A program made the translations under genes and the position numbers. The notes beneath the pieces were generated by a model, which was not told the origin of the DNA, did no database searches, and saw only the letters and a program-made list of their open reading frames with translations. Positions 56,400-64,000 of a stretch of DNA of 64,000 nucleotides are shown piece after piece; the first letter of the stretch is position 1, and each line of letters begins with the position of its first letter. Location of the stretch: positions 1,426,001 through 1,490,000 of the forward strand of contig NZ_CP033969.1 of the NCBI RefSeq assembly GCF_003854935.1. The letters run 5' to 3'. Source of the DNA: Cupriavidus pauculus. Lineage in GTDB: Bacteria; Pseudomonadota; Gammaproteobacteria; Burkholderiales; Burkholderiaceae.

Positions 56400-56753
56400 G
56401 GTATCGGTCGGGGGAAGCTGCGGTGCCTGGCGCCGGCAAGCCGGGCGCCTTGTCTGGCGGATCAGACGCCCGGCCGCGCGCAAAGTTGCCGCGGCGCCAC
56501 GCCGGGGTGCCGATTGTGGCGCTTATTATACGGATCGGCCACGGTTTGCCGGCTGCGGGGGCGCCGTGGCGCAAGTGTCGCGGATCGGCCTTGCCTCCGG
56601 CGCGGCCATGTGTGTATAATCGCCGATTCGCAAGGACAGTCGCGTCCAGGATTCGTTTGTCGAAACATCCCGGGTCGCACGATGTGACTTAATTGTTGCG
56701 TCCCAAATTATTGCGTCGCCCCGGGCGCGCATTCTGAATTCAGGAAGAGATAC
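56400..56753. other. Divergent intergenic region between murJ and rpsT
   Basis: This 354-bp gap carries the rpsT promoter and a leader of about 130 nt. I see no gene in it. Stem-loops in the leader may take part in S20 autoregulation, as in E. coli, but I could not identify a specific structure. Confidence 0.5.
56591..56620 (+). promoter_or_regulatory. Sigma-70 promoter of rpsT
   Basis: TTGCCT and a perfect TATAAT are 18 bp apart. The start point would lie near 56627, giving a leader of about 127 nt before rpsT. Confidence 0.7.
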
Positions 56754-57020
56754 ATGGCAAATTCCGCACAAGCTCGCAAGCGCGCGCGCCAGGCCGTCGC
56801 CGCGAACGCCCACAACTCCAGCCTGCGCTCGCGTCTGCGCACCGCCGTCAAGGCCGTCCGCAAGGCCATCGACGCTGGCGACAAGGCCGCAGCCGCCGAG
56901 ATCTTCAAGCAATCGCAGACGATCATCGACAGCATCGCCGACAAGAAGATCGTGCACAAGAACAAGGCAGCGCGCCACAAGTCGCGCCTGTCGGCCGCCA
57001 TCAAGTCGATGGCTGCCTGA
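56754..57020 (+). CDS. rpsT: 30S ribosomal protein S20
   Basis: An 88-residue basic helical protein of the small subunit that binds 16S rRNA early in assembly. It begins [39 protein letters not shown] and ends [22 protein letters not shown], both highly conserved; the length matches E. coli S20 (87). The ATG follows AGGAAGAGATAC. It has its own strong promoter and a strong terminator, so it is monocistronic. Confidence 0.98.
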   Translation: MANSAQARKRARQAVAANAHNSSLRSRLRTAVKAVRKAIDAGDKAAAAEIFKQSQTIIDSIADKKIVHKNKAARHKSRLSAAIKSMAA

Positions 57021-57056
57021 TAACCGCCCGGGCCGCTCCGGCGGCCGGTGGTATCG

Positions 57057-57084
57057 AAAAGCCCGTCTCCTGACGGGCTTTTTT
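57057..57084 (+). terminator. Rho-independent terminator after rpsT
   Basis: AAAAGCCCGTC pairs with GACGGGC and the following T tract around a TCCT loop. Confidence 0.92.
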
Positions 57085-57122
57085 GTTGCCGGACGATCCG
57101 CCTCGGGTGGGCCGTCCAGTAA

Positions 57123-57146
57123 AAAACCCGGCGTAGGCCGGGTTTT
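57123..57146. terminator. Second terminator, serving the DUF3579 gene
   Basis: AAAACCCGGC pairs perfectly with GCCGGGTTTT around a 4-nt loop. Read on the minus strand it closes the DUF3579 gene; on the plus strand it backs up the rpsT terminator. Confidence 0.82.
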
Positions 57147-57171
57147 GCTTTTCTGGTGCCGGGCGGGCCGG

Positions 57172-57480
57172 TCAGTCGTGATGCACCGAACAGGCTTCCA
57201 CGACCTGCAGGTTGTTGTCACGGGCAAAATTCAGCACGAAGTCCAGCGCCTTGGGCTCGATCTCGCGCAGCCGGGTATCGACCACCACGTTCTTCACGCC
57301 GGCCACGATCACGGGCCGCACGTACGGCGAGTAGGTCAGCCGGGGATCGCCGGTATCGCCCTCGGGTCGGAATTGCGCCATCACGCCGCACAGCCGCTCG
57401 GCCCAGTCGCTGGGACGGAAGGTTTTGCCTTCCTTTGTCACGCCTTGGATGAAATATTCGCGAACTTGGGGGGTGGTCAT
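57172..57480 (-). CDS. DUF3579 domain-containing protein
   Basis: A 102-residue cytoplasmic protein of a family found mostly in betaproteobacteria. Its sequence MTTPQVREYFIQGVTKEGKTFRPSDWAERLCGVMAQF, then DPRLTYSPYVRPVIVAGVKNVVVDTRLREIEPKALDFVLNFARDNNLQVVE, covers the whole domain. No function is known. The ATG at 57480 was chosen by the conserved start; a 53-codon upstream frame is Arg/Pro-rich noise. It often lies beside argF in relatives, as here (divergent), which hints at a housekeeping role without defining it. Confidence 0.88.
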   Translation of the reverse strand: MTTPQVREYFIQGVTKEGKTFRPSDWAERLCGVMAQFRPEGDTGDPRLTYSPYVRPVIVAGVKNVVVDTRLREIEPKALDFVLNFARDNNLQVVEACSVHHD

Positions 57481-57677
57481 GGGACTGCGGGGATCTGCTT
57501 GGTGACTCGACGGTAAACCCGTGGCACGGGCGCCCCGTTTGACGGGTCCGGCGGGCGATTGGTTCGCGCGCGTCCGGACGGGGAGCGGGGCGGTCATGTC
57601 GACGGGGGCACTTTTGATGCCGGCGGCGGGCGGTGGCATGGGTATGCCGGGCCCCGCGTGAATCAGCGAGTATTATA

Positions 57678-57689
57678 TCTTATATAAGA
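57678..57689. promoter_or_regulatory. 12-bp perfect palindrome, candidate operator
   Basis: TCTTATATAAGA is a perfect palindrome in an A/T-rich patch of a GC-rich genome. It looks like a binding site for a dimeric repressor (GntR-like half sites are of this kind), but I cannot name the factor. Confidence 0.5.
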
Positions 57690-57827
57690 CTTGCGCATAC
57701 GACGAAATCCTGTCGGGAACCTGTCAGCGGCGGCCATCAGGGTCCTCTGCCGGGTTAACGGCGCGGGCTCGCCAAAGCTGGAATAATCCCTTATGATCTT
57801 TGCAATTACATTGCGTAAGCGACGCGA

Positions 57828-57920
57828 AAGGCGGCTCCGCGACACGCTCCAGTCCTGAAGGTTTGCGCTTGGCGCGCGCCTCCGGACTGCGTGTCCCAAG
57901 CGAGTCGCCTTCTTTGTTTT
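57828..57920 (+). promoter_or_regulatory. Long imperfect stem-loop leader of argF
   Basis: The bases before the argF ATG fold back on themselves. AAGGCG (57828-57833) pairs with CGCCTT (57906-57911). GACACGC (57841-57847) and AGTCC (57851-57855) pair with GGACTGCGTGTC (57884-57895), leaving a 3-nt bulge. Inside, GCGC-TTG-GCGC forms the tip. A T-rich run, TCTTTGTTTT, follows and ends at the ATG, so the structure resembles an attenuator that could also hide the ribosome site. No clear Shine-Dalgarno is seen. Confidence 0.6.
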
Positions 57921-58844
57921 ATGAGCCCAACCCCGATCAAGCATTACCTCCAGTTCAGCGACCTCGGTGCCGATGAGTACGCGTACCTGCTGGACCGCGC
58001 AAGGATCCTGAAGGCGAAGTTCAAGAACTACGAGACATGGCACCCGCTGCACGACCGCACGCTGGCCATGATCTTCGAGAAGAATTCCACGCGTACGCGG
58101 CTGTCGTTCGAGGCCGGCGTCCACCAGCTTGGCGGCCATGCGGTGTTCCTGAACACGCGCGATTCACAGCTGGGCCGTGGCGAGCCGATCGAGGACGCGG
58201 CCCAGGTCATCTCGCGGATGGTGGACATCATCATGATCCGCACCTACGGCCAGGACATCATCGACCGCTTTGCCGCCCACTCGCGCGTGCCGGTCATCAA
58301 CGGCCTGACCAACGAATACCACCCGTGCCAGGTGCTGGCCGATGTCTTCACGTACATCGAGCAGCGCGGCAGCATCGCCGGCAAGACCGTGGCGTGGATC
58401 GGCGACGCCAACAACATGGCGTACACGTGGATCCAGGCGGCCGAGCGGCTCGACTTCACGTTCACGTTCTCGGCGCCGCCGGGATACCAGCTTGACCCGG
58501 CGATGGTGCCGGCCTCCGCCGCGTCGCGCGTAAAGGTGTTTGCCGATCCGCTGCAGGCCTGCGAGGGCGCCCACCTGGTGACCACCGACGTCTGGACCAG
58601 CATGGGCTTCGAGGCCGAGAACGACGCCCGCAAGCGCGCGTTCAAGGACTGGATGGTGACCACGGCGATGATGGACCGCGCCGCCGACGACGCACTGTTC
58701 ATGCACTGCCTGCCCGCGCACCGCGGCGAGGAAGTGGAAGCCGCCGTGATCGACGGCCCGCGCAGCGTGGTCTGGGAAGAAGCCGAAAACCGCCTGCACG
58801 TGCAGAAGGCGCTGATGGAATACCTGCTCTGCGGCCGCTACTGA
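57921..58844 (+). CDS. argF: Ornithine carbamoyltransferase
   Basis: A 307-residue enzyme that makes citrulline from ornithine and carbamoyl phosphate in arginine synthesis. The carbamoyl-phosphate site is [14 protein letters not shown] (STRTR at 56-60). [53 protein letters not shown] and [12 protein letters not shown] (HCLP at 262-265, with the ornithine-site cysteine) follow. The ATG at 57921 gives [24 protein letters not shown]. The 5' leader is structured. The gene ends before a terminator-like hairpin. Confidence 0.97.
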   Translation: MSPTPIKHYLQFSDLGADEYAYLLDRARILKAKFKNYETWHPLHDRTLAMIFEKNSTRTRLSFEAGVHQLGGHAVFLNTRDSQLGRGEPIEDAAQVISRMVDIIMIRTYGQDIIDRFAAHSRVPVINGLTNEYHPCQVLADVFTYIEQRGSIAGKTVAWIGDANNMAYTWIQAAERLDFTFTFSAPPGYQLDPAMVPASAASRVKVFADPLQACEGAHLVTTDVWTSMGFEAENDARKRAFKDWMVTTAMMDRAADDALFMHCLPAHRGEEVEAAVIDGPRSVVWEEAENRLHVQKALMEYLLCGRY

Positions 58845-58862
58845 GCGCGCACCGGAGCCGAT

Positions 58863-58891
58863 GGAAGGGGGCCGCGAGGGCTCCCTTTTTT
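58863..58891 (+). terminator. Terminator-like hairpin after argF
   Basis: GGAAGGGGGCC faces GGGCTCCCTTTT across a short loop and is followed by a T run. It lies between argF and ppnP. Confidence 0.65.
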
Positions 58892-58923
58892 ACGTCCTTG
58901 CAAACCCGAATCGAGGAGATGAG

Positions 58924-59235
58924 ATGAGCCAGTTCGACAACGTGTCGGTCGTCAAGAAAGCCAACCTGTATTTCGACGGCAAGTGCGTGAGCCACACGGT
59001 GCTGTTTGCCGACGGCACGCGCAAGACGCTGGGCGTGATCTTTCCGGCCACGCTGACGTTCAACACGGGCGCCCCGGAGATCATGGAAGTCAACGCGGGC
59101 AGCTGCCGCGTGCGCCTGGCCGGGGCCGACGAGTGGAAGACCTATGGCGCCGGCCAGCAGTTCAACGTGCCCGGCAACAGCAGCTTCGACATCGAAGTGA
59201 CCGAGACGCTCGACTACGTCTGCCACTTCGAATGA
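58924..59235 (+). CDS. ppnP: Pyrimidine/purine nucleoside phosphorylase PpnP
   Basis: A 103-residue cupin-fold enzyme (formerly DUF1255). The family cleaves many nucleosides with phosphate to the base and ribose-1-phosphate. The sequence [56 protein letters not shown] matches E. coli PpnP (94) closely in layout. AGGAGATG-type spacing (GAGGAGATGAG) before the ATG at 58924 fixes the start. It stands alone, after argF and convergent with murB. Confidence 0.94.
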   Translation: MSQFDNVSVVKKANLYFDGKCVSHTVLFADGTRKTLGVIFPATLTFNTGAPEIMEVNAGSCRVRLAGADEWKTYGAGQQFNVPGNSSFDIEVTETLDYVCHFE

Positions 59236-59247
59236 CCCCGCCGGGGC

Positions 59248-60258
59248 TCAGAGGATCACCGGCTCCGGCTCGATCCTGACCCCGAACCGTGCCTGGACCG
59301 TATCCGCGATACGGTCGGCCAGCTTCAGCAGCGCGGCACCCGTGCCGCCGCCGTGGTGCACCAGCACCAGCGCCTGCTTGCCATAGACGCCCACCGGGCC
59401 GTCGTCCAGCCCCTTGAACCCGCACTGGTCGATCAGCCAGCCGGCGGCCAGCTTGTAGCTGCCGTCGGGCTGGGGATAGCTGACCAGCGCCGGGTGATCG
59501 GCCAGCAGCGCGTGGCGCTGGGCGGCCGGGACCACCGGATTCTTGAAGAACGACCCTGCATTGCCGATCCGCGCCGGATCGGGCAGCTTGCGCGAGCGGA
59601 TGGCGATGACCGCGTCGCGGACCTGCGCCGCCGTCGGCGCGGCCAGGCCCTCCAGCTCGCGTGCCAGTTCGCCGTAGTTAAGCACCGGCCGCCACGCCTT
59701 GGGCAGGCGCAGCGTCACGGCCGTGATGATGTAGCGGTCGCGGCCGGCGCGCTTGAACAGGCTGTCGCGGTAGCCGAACGCGCAGGCGTCCAGGTCGAGC
59801 GTGACGAATTGCCCCGCCTGGCGGTCGTAGGCGCGCAGGCTGGCAAAGCGTTCGCGCAGTTCCACGCCGTAGGCGCCGATGTTCTGGATCGGCGCCGCGC
59901 CGGCCGTGCCGGGGATCAGCGCCAGGTTTTCCAGGCCGGGCAGGCCGTCGGCCACGGTGCGGGATACCAGCGCGTGCCAGTTCTCGCCCGCGCCGGCCGT
60001 GACGTGCCAGTTGTCGCCGTGGTCGGCCACGGCGTAGCCCGGAATCTCCATCAGCAGCACGCAGGCGTCCAGGTCTCCCGTCAGCACCACGTTGCTGCCA
60101 CCCCCGAGCACCACCACGGGCATGCCGGCCGCGCGGGGGTCCGCCAGGGCGGTCACGAGGTCGGTTTCGGTGCGAATATGCGCCGCCAGGCGCGCGCGCG
60201 CATCGAAGCCGAATGTATTGTGGCGGCGCAGGGGATAAAATTCGTGAAAATCTGCCAT
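59248..60258 (-). CDS. murB: UDP-N-acetylenolpyruvoylglucosamine reductase
   Basis: A 336-residue type I MurB flavoenzyme that reduces enolpyruvyl-UDP-GlcNAc with NADPH in peptidoglycan synthesis. It opens [28 protein letters not shown]. The FAD fold has [26 protein letters not shown] and [28 protein letters not shown]. The proton-donor serine is in [12 protein letters not shown], and [12 protein letters not shown] and the Glu of the C-terminal region complete it. The ATG at 60258 was chosen; six codons upstream another exists. Confidence 0.96.
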   Translation of the reverse strand: MADFHEFYPLRRHNTFGFDARARLAAHIRTETDLVTALADPRAAGMPVVVLGGGSNVVLTGDLDACVLLMEIPGYAVADHGDNWHVTAGAGENWHALVSRTVADGLPGLENLALIPGTAGAAPIQNIGAYGVELRERFASLRAYDRQAGQFVTLDLDACAFGYRDSLFKRAGRDRYIITAVTLRLPKAWRPVLNYGELARELEGLAAPTAAQVRDAVIAIRSRKLPDPARIGNAGSFFKNPVVPAAQRHALLADHPALVSYPQPDGSYKLAAGWLIDQCGFKGLDDGPVGVYGKQALVLVHHGGGTGAALLKLADRIADTVQARFGVRIEPEPVIL

Positions 60259-60365
60259 GAAGGACGGGGAAAGCACCCCGGACCGGGGCAGGCCCCGATT
60301 ATACGTAACCGTATGGACTGGCCACCGCCGCAGGCGGCGCGCCGGGCCGTGTCAGGAGAACCGAA

Positions 60366-60851
60366 ATGCCGTCGTTTGACGTAGTGTGCGAAGCCAACAT
60401 GGTGGAAGTGAAGAACGCCGTGGAGCAGGCCAACAAGGAAATTTCCACGCGCTTCGACTTCAAGGGTTCCGACGCCCGGGTCGAGCAGAAGGAAGGCGAA
60501 CTGGTCGTCTTTGCCGACGACGACTTCAAGCTGGATCAGGTCAAGGACGTGCTGATCAACAAGATGGCCAAGCGCAACGTGGACGTGCGCTTCCTGGACT
60601 ACGGCAAGGTCGAGAAGATCAGCGGCGACAAGGTCAAGCAGGTCGTCACGATCAAGAAGGGCGTCACCGGCGACCTGTCCAAGAAGATCGTCCGCATGAT
60701 CAAGGACAGCAAGATCAAGGTCCAGGCCAGCATCCAGGGCGACGCGGTGCGCGTCTCCGGCGGCAAGCGCGACGACCTGCAGTCGGTCATCGCGCTGCTG
60801 CGCAAGGACGTGAGCGAAGCGCCGCTGGACTTCAACAACTTCCGCGACTGA
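60366..60851 (+). CDS. YajQ family nucleotide-binding protein
   Basis: A 161-residue protein with two ferredoxin-like (RRM-type) halves: [80 protein letters not shown] and the second half with [50 protein letters not shown]. YajQ proteins bind RNA, and in Xanthomonas one binds cyclic di-GMP. RBS AGGAGAACCGAA precedes the ATG. It converges on the DUF192 gene with an 18-bp gap. Confidence 0.95.
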   Translation: MPSFDVVCEANMVEVKNAVEQANKEISTRFDFKGSDARVEQKEGELVVFADDDFKLDQVKDVLINKMAKRNVDVRFLDYGKVEKISGDKVKQVVTIKKGVTGDLSKKIVRMIKDSKIKVQASIQGDAVRVSGGKRDDLQSVIALLRKDVSEAPLDFNNFRD

Positions 60852-60869
60852 GCGCCCGCCCAGCCGCCC

Positions 60870-61319
60870 CTACTGCGCCTGCCGCGGCTGCGGCAGGCCG
60901 CCGATTTTTGCGCCGGGCTTGATGCCCTTCTGCGCAAACCACCCCTTGTTCATCTCCAGCGCGTAGCGTACGGCCGCGCGCGGGCAGTGGTTGTCCTCGG
61001 TCTGGGGCTTCATGTCCTCGATGTTCACGATGCTGCCGTCGTCGGCCAGGAAGGCGATCGACAGCGGCAGGTTCGTGTTGCGCATCCAGAAGCAATGGCC
61101 GGCCTTTTCCTCGAAGACGAACAGCATGCCGGCGTTGGCGGGCATCGACTTGCGGTACATCAGCCCGCGCTCGCGCGCCTCGGGCGTGCCGGCCACCTCG
61201 GCCTGGATGGCATACATGCCGGCCGTCAGCGGAATGACGGGCAGCGCCGATTGCGCCTGGGCCAGGCCCGTCAGCGCGGTGGCGCCCACGGCAATCAGGT
61301 ACTTGAACACGGGATGCAT
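60870..61319 (-). CDS. DUF192 family secreted protein
   Basis: A 149-residue protein with a signal peptide (residues 1-22, cleavage after AQA). The DUF192 domain follows: VAGTPEARERGLMYRKSMPANAGMLFVFEEKAGHCFWMRNTNLPLSIAFLADDGSIVNIEDMKPQTEDNHCPRAAVRYALEMNKGWF. Its conserved block RGLMYR...MLFVF...FWM(R/K)NT is complete. The function of this periplasmic fold is unknown. The gene stands alone on the minus strand. Confidence 0.92.
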   Translation of the reverse strand: MHPVFKYLIAVGATALTGLAQAQSALPVIPLTAGMYAIQAEVAGTPEARERGLMYRKSMPANAGMLFVFEEKAGHCFWMRNTNLPLSIAFLADDGSIVNIEDMKPQTEDNHCPRAAVRYALEMNKGWFAQKGIKPGAKIGGLPQPRQAQ

Positions 61320-61398
61320 GGCGGTTCTTGTCGTTGGAGGTCAACTGCAGGCGAGAGCATAGCGCAGCCATGCCGCCCGTGCCCGCGCGCCGGGCATG

Positions 61399-61429
61399 AA
61401 AAAAGGCAGGACGCCGGGGCGCCTGCCTT
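61399..61429 (-). terminator. Terminator of the small basic secreted protein gene
   Basis: On the minus strand AAGGCAGGCG pairs with CCTGCCTT and is followed by TTTTTT. Confidence 0.82.
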
Positions 61430-61472
61430 GCGATGCGCGCCGCCGCGGGGGGCGGCGCGGCAGCCCGCCGTA

Positions 61473-61658
61473 TCAGGCGGCCGGGGCCGAAGCGGCCGCC
61501 TTCTTGGCGTGCTTCTTGGTGTGCTTCTTGTGGGTGGTCTTCGCGGGCTTGGTGGCTTCCTTGGCGGCCGGCATGGCGTCGGCGGCCGGGGCCGAAGCCT
61601 GCGCGAAGGCGCCGGTAGCAAACAGGCCAACAGCCAGGGCAGCGATCAGTTTTTTCAT
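61473..61658 (-). CDS. Small secreted Lys/His/Ala-rich protein
   Basis: A 61-residue protein. Residues 1-19 are a signal peptide (MKKLIAALAVGLFATGAFA, cleavage after AFA). The mature 42 residues are almost only Ala, Lys, Thr, His and Pro, with the repeat-like KTTHKKHTKKHAKKAA. A good ribosome site (GAGGTACTCGC) precedes the ATG, and a terminator follows. It resembles acid-shock (Asr-type) periplasmic proteins in composition, but low complexity makes that comparison weak. Such a peptide would be a pH-responsive polycation in the periplasm. Expression is the main doubt. Confidence 0.7.
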   Translation of the reverse strand: MKKLIAALAVGLFATGAFAQASAPAADAMPAAKEATKPAKTTHKKHTKKHAKKAAASAPAA

Positions 61659-61781
61659 TGCGAGTACCTCAGGAGGTTCCGAAGTTTGGAGGGTTCGACG
61701 CGTGTCAGACGTGTCACTCGCAACAACGGCACGCCATCTTATGGCGTTGACGTCGACTTTGCGACGAGTTGTAACCGCGTT

Positions 61782-62393
61782 TTACGGTCGTTTGCGCACA
61801 TGTATTGCGCGACGGACATGTGACGCCCCCGCTGGAAGTCCCAGCATGCGGTCATCCACCTGACACCATTGGCCGGGCTTGAGCCCGAGGTCCGCCAGCG
61901 CAATGCCGCCGATGGCCGCGCGAACCAGCCGCAGCGTGGGAAAGCCCACCGCCGCCGTCATGCGCCGCACCTGCCGGTTCTTGCCTTCGCGGATCTGGAT
62001 TTCGATCCATGTGGTCGGGATGGCGGCGCGGTAGCGGATCGGCGGGTCGCGGTCCCAGAGCCAGGCAGGTTCGTCAATGCACCGCGCGCCCGCCGGCAGC
62101 GTCCTGAAATCGCCGAGATCGACCCCGGCACGCAGGCGCGCCAGCGCGGCGTCGTCGGGCGTGCCCTCCACCTGGGCCAGATAGGTCTTGGCCAGCTTGT
62201 GGCGCGGATCGGCGATGCGCGCCTGCAGCGCGCCGTCGTCCGTCAGCAGCAGCAGGCCCTCGCTGTCGGCGTCGAGCCGGCCGGCCGGGTAGACGCCGGG
62301 CAGGTCGACACAATCGGCCAGCGTCGCCCGCGTGGGGTGGGCGGAGAACTGGCTCATCATCTGGTAGGGCTTGTTGAGGGCGATCAGGGTCAT
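61782..62393 (-). CDS. rluE: Ribosomal large subunit pseudouridine synthase (RluE type)
   Basis: A 203-residue RsuA-family pseudouridine synthase. The catalytic motif is [17 protein letters not shown] with Asp41. [55 protein letters not shown] are family blocks. There is no N-terminal S4 domain, which suits RluE (23S rRNA U2457) rather than RsuA or RluB. The ATG lies 125 bp from the divergent icd. Confidence 0.9.
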   Translation of the reverse strand: MTLIALNKPYQMMSQFSAHPTRATLADCVDLPGVYPAGRLDADSEGLLLLTDDGALQARIADPRHKLAKTYLAQVEGTPDDAALARLRAGVDLGDFRTLPAGARCIDEPAWLWDRDPPIRYRAAIPTTWIEIQIREGKNRQVRRMTAAVGFPTLRLVRAAIGGIALADLGLKPGQWCQVDDRMLGLPAGASHVRRAIHVRKRP

Positions 62394-62518
62394 GGCGGCG
62401 CATTATCCCCCAGGCGGCGGTGGCCGTTACAATGCCTCGCACAACACAATCGCATCGCCGGGCGGCGCGGCCCGGCGCCAGCCATCGAGTCATCACCCAT
62501 CCGCAGTTGGAGACGCAT

Positions 62519-63769
62519 ATGTATCAGCACATCAAGGTGCCGGCAGGCGAGAAGATCACGGTCAACGCCGATTTTTCGCTGAACGTGCCGGACAATCCGA
62601 TCATCCCGTACATCGAGGGCGACGGCACCGGGGTCGATATCACGCCGGTGATGCTCAAGGTGGTGGACGCCGCGGTGGCCAAGGCCTACGGCGGCCGCCG
62701 CAAGATCGCCTGGATGGAGGTGTTTGCGGGCGAGAAGTCAACGCGGATCTATGGCCCGGACGTGTGGCTGCCCGACGAGACGCTGGACGTGGTCAAGGAG
62801 TACGTGGTGTCGATCAAGGGCCCGCTGACCACGCCCGTGGGCGGCGGCATCCGGTCGCTGAACGTGGCGCTGCGCCAGCAGCTCGACCTCTACGTGTGCC
62901 TGCGCCCGGTGCGCTATTTCAAGGGCGTGCCGTCGCCGGTGCGCGAGCCCGAGAAGACCGACATGGTGATCTTCCGCGAGAACTCGGAGGACATCTACGC
63001 CGGGATCGAATGGGCCGCCGGCAGCGAGGGGGCGAAGAAGCTGATCGCGTTCCTGCAGACCGAGATGGGCGTCAAGAAGATCCGCTTCCCCGAAACCTCG
63101 GCCATCGGCGTCAAGCCGGTGTCGCAGCAGGGCACGCAGCGGCTGGTGCGCAAGGCGATCCAGTACGCGATCGACAACGACAAGCCGTCGGTGACGCTGG
63201 TGCACAAGGGCAACATCATGAAGTTCACCGAGGGCGGCTTCCGCGACTGGGGCTACGAGCTGGCGCAGCAGGAATTCGGCGCCGAGCTGGTGGACGGCGG
63301 CCCGTGGTGCAAGTTCCGCAACCCGAAGACCGGCCGCGACATCGTGATCAAGGACGTCATCGCCGACGCCTTCTTGCAGCAGGTGCTGCTGCGCCCGGCC
63401 GAGTACTCGGTCATCGCCACGCTGAACCTGAACGGCGACTATATTTCCGACGCGCTGGCGGCCCAGGTGGGCGGCATCGGCATCGCGCCGGGCGCCAACA
63501 TGTCCGATTCGGTGGCGATGTTCGAGGCCACCCACGGCACGGCGCCCAAGTACGCGGGCAAGGACTACGTGAATCCGGGTTCCGAGATCCTGTCGGCCGA
63601 AATGATGCTGCGCCACATGGGCTGGACCGAGGCGGCGGACCTGATCATCGACGCGATGGAAAAGTCGATCCTGTCGAAGAAGGTCACCTATGACTTTGCC
63701 CGGCTGCTGGAGGGCGCGACGCAGGTGTCGTGCTCCGGCTTCGGACAGGTGATGATCGACAACATGTAA
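62519..63769 (+). CDS. icd: NADP-dependent isocitrate dehydrogenase
   Basis: A 416-residue TCA-cycle enzyme that converts isocitrate to 2-oxoglutarate. It starts [43 protein letters not shown]. Ser113 lies in [23 protein letters not shown], the same number as the serine phosphorylated by AceK in E. coli. Lys-Tyr in [20 protein letters not shown] marks NADP rather than NAD preference. The gene is monocistronic and ends in a strong terminator. Confidence 0.97.
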   Translation: MYQHIKVPAGEKITVNADFSLNVPDNPIIPYIEGDGTGVDITPVMLKVVDAAVAKAYGGRRKIAWMEVFAGEKSTRIYGPDVWLPDETLDVVKEYVVSIKGPLTTPVGGGIRSLNVALRQQLDLYVCLRPVRYFKGVPSPVREPEKTDMVIFRENSEDIYAGIEWAAGSEGAKKLIAFLQTEMGVKKIRFPETSAIGVKPVSQQGTQRLVRKAIQYAIDNDKPSVTLVHKGNIMKFTEGGFRDWGYELAQQEFGAELVDGGPWCKFRNPKTGRDIVIKDVIADAFLQQVLLRPAEYSVIATLNLNGDYISDALAAQVGGIGIAPGANMSDSVAMFEATHGTAPKYAGKDYVNPGSEILSAEMMLRHMGWTEAADLIIDAMEKSILSKKVTYDFARLLEGATQVSCSGFGQVMIDNM

Positions 63770-63792
63770 GGCGCTGGCGGCTGACGCCAACA

Positions 63793-63831
63793 AAAACGCC
63801 CGGCACATGGTTCACATGGGCCGGGCGTTTT
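63793..63831. terminator. Bidirectional terminator after icd
   Basis: AAAACGCCCGGC pairs perfectly with GCCGGGCGTTTT; an inner ACATG/CATGG pairing extends the stem. It separates icd from a minus-strand gene at the window edge. Confidence 0.9.
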
Positions 63832-63858
63832 GCCGGATGCTTGGCGTACGCGCTTGTT

Positions 63859-64000
63859 TCAGCGTGCCCCGGTCGGGGCATTGCCCGCCGTGGCACAGGA
63901 TCCCGTTCCGAAGGGGTTGCCCCCTTCCCATCCGCATTGGCCGACGCCGCTCTCGATGGCGCGTTCGGCCGCGGCGCACTCAGGCCGTCGCGTCCTGGAT
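63859..64000 (-). CDS. Partial coding sequence at the window edge, unidentified
   Basis: An open minus-strand frame of 46 codons plus stop runs to the right edge. The visible C-terminus is ECAAAERAIESGVGQCGW followed by EGGNPFGTGSCATAGNAPTGAR. It is Gly/Cys/Ala-rich and looks like a real protein end (balanced composition, not Arg-only). It sits convergent to icd across a shared terminator, which fits a genuine gene. I do not recognise it; with so little visible, a chance frame remains possible. Confidence 0.45.
   Translation of the reverse strand, partial: SRTRRPECAAAERAIESGVGQCGWEGGNPFGTGSCATAGNAPTGAR

Larger units (their letters stand above)
57481..57920. other. 440-bp control region between DUF3579 and argF
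   Basis: No gene is supported here. It contains an A/T-rich palindrome (57678-57689), an imperfect palindrome TTGCAAT-TAC-ATTGCGTAA (57800-57818), and the long stem-loop leader directly before argF. The A/T content is much higher than in the coding surroundings. Confidence 0.7.

Noticed and set aside
57828-57920. argF leader as 6S RNA or signal recognition particle RNA
   Set aside because: The stem lacks the large central bulge and length of 6S RNA and the conserved SRP loop motifs.

Overview
The window is about 64 kb of high-GC, densely coded chromosome from a betaproteobacterium of the Burkholderiaceae, most probably Cupriavidus or a close Ralstonia relative. The evidence is the queA-tgt-yajC-secD-secF order, fused pabB-pabC, an endonuclease-type MutL, pilT-pilU beside a divergent yggS, and above all a four-gene cluster matching phcBSRQ, the 3-hydroxy-fatty-acid methyl ester quorum-sensing locus known from Ralstonia and Cupriavidus. 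Nearly everything is conserved chromosomal core. I see no prophage, insertion sequence, CRISPR array, rRNA or tRNA gene.

Layout. 1-3 kb: end of mnmA, a convergent glutathione S-transferase, and purB. 3-5 kb: cytochrome b561 and two secreted YceI proteins. 5.5-10.4 kb: the overlapping phcB-phcS-phcR-phcQ operon. 10.5-16.4 kb (minus): queA, tgt, yajC, secD, secF. 16.5-21.8 kb (plus): recG, oxyR, a small membrane protein, a Dps-like protein, ubiA. 21.8-23.5 kb (minus): yggS and proC. 23.5-26.3 kb (plus): pilT, pilU and glutathione peroxidase. 26.3-28.7 kb (minus): a VOC protein, a WYL regulator and a CidA/CidB-type membrane pair. 28.7-36.2 kb (minus): a glycolate oxidase operon (glcD, an ion channel, glcE, glcF), preceded by a LysR regulator and a second FAD-linked 2-hydroxyacid dehydrogenase. 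36.4-42.4 kb (plus): cob(I)alamin adenosyltransferase, dnaK with a sigma-32-type promoter, dnaJ, and pabB-pabC.

42.4-43.1 kb is a non-coding tandem array of about 228-bp units, each with two oppositely oriented REP-like palindromes; three single copies lie elsewhere in intergenic gaps. 43.1-48.3 kb (minus): panB, a deoxynucleoside kinase, folK, pcnB, a HAD phosphatase, hda. 48.5-53.9 kb: purM, a GNAT protein, miaA, mutL, a DedA protein. 54-57.5 kb: a SirB1-type protein, murJ, rpsT, a DUF3579 protein. 57.9-63.8 kb: argF behind a long structured leader, ppnP, murB, a YajQ protein, a DUF192 protein, a small basic secreted protein, a RluE-type pseudouridine synthase, and icd. The right edge cuts an unidentified minus-strand gene.

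I found no wholly new multi-gene system. The best leads are the phc cell-density circuit, the ion channel with a zinc-ribbon tail inside the glycolate oxidase operon, the structured argF leader with upstream palindromes, the REP array, an 18-bp inverted repeat before the glutathione S-transferase, and two uncharacterised small proteins.
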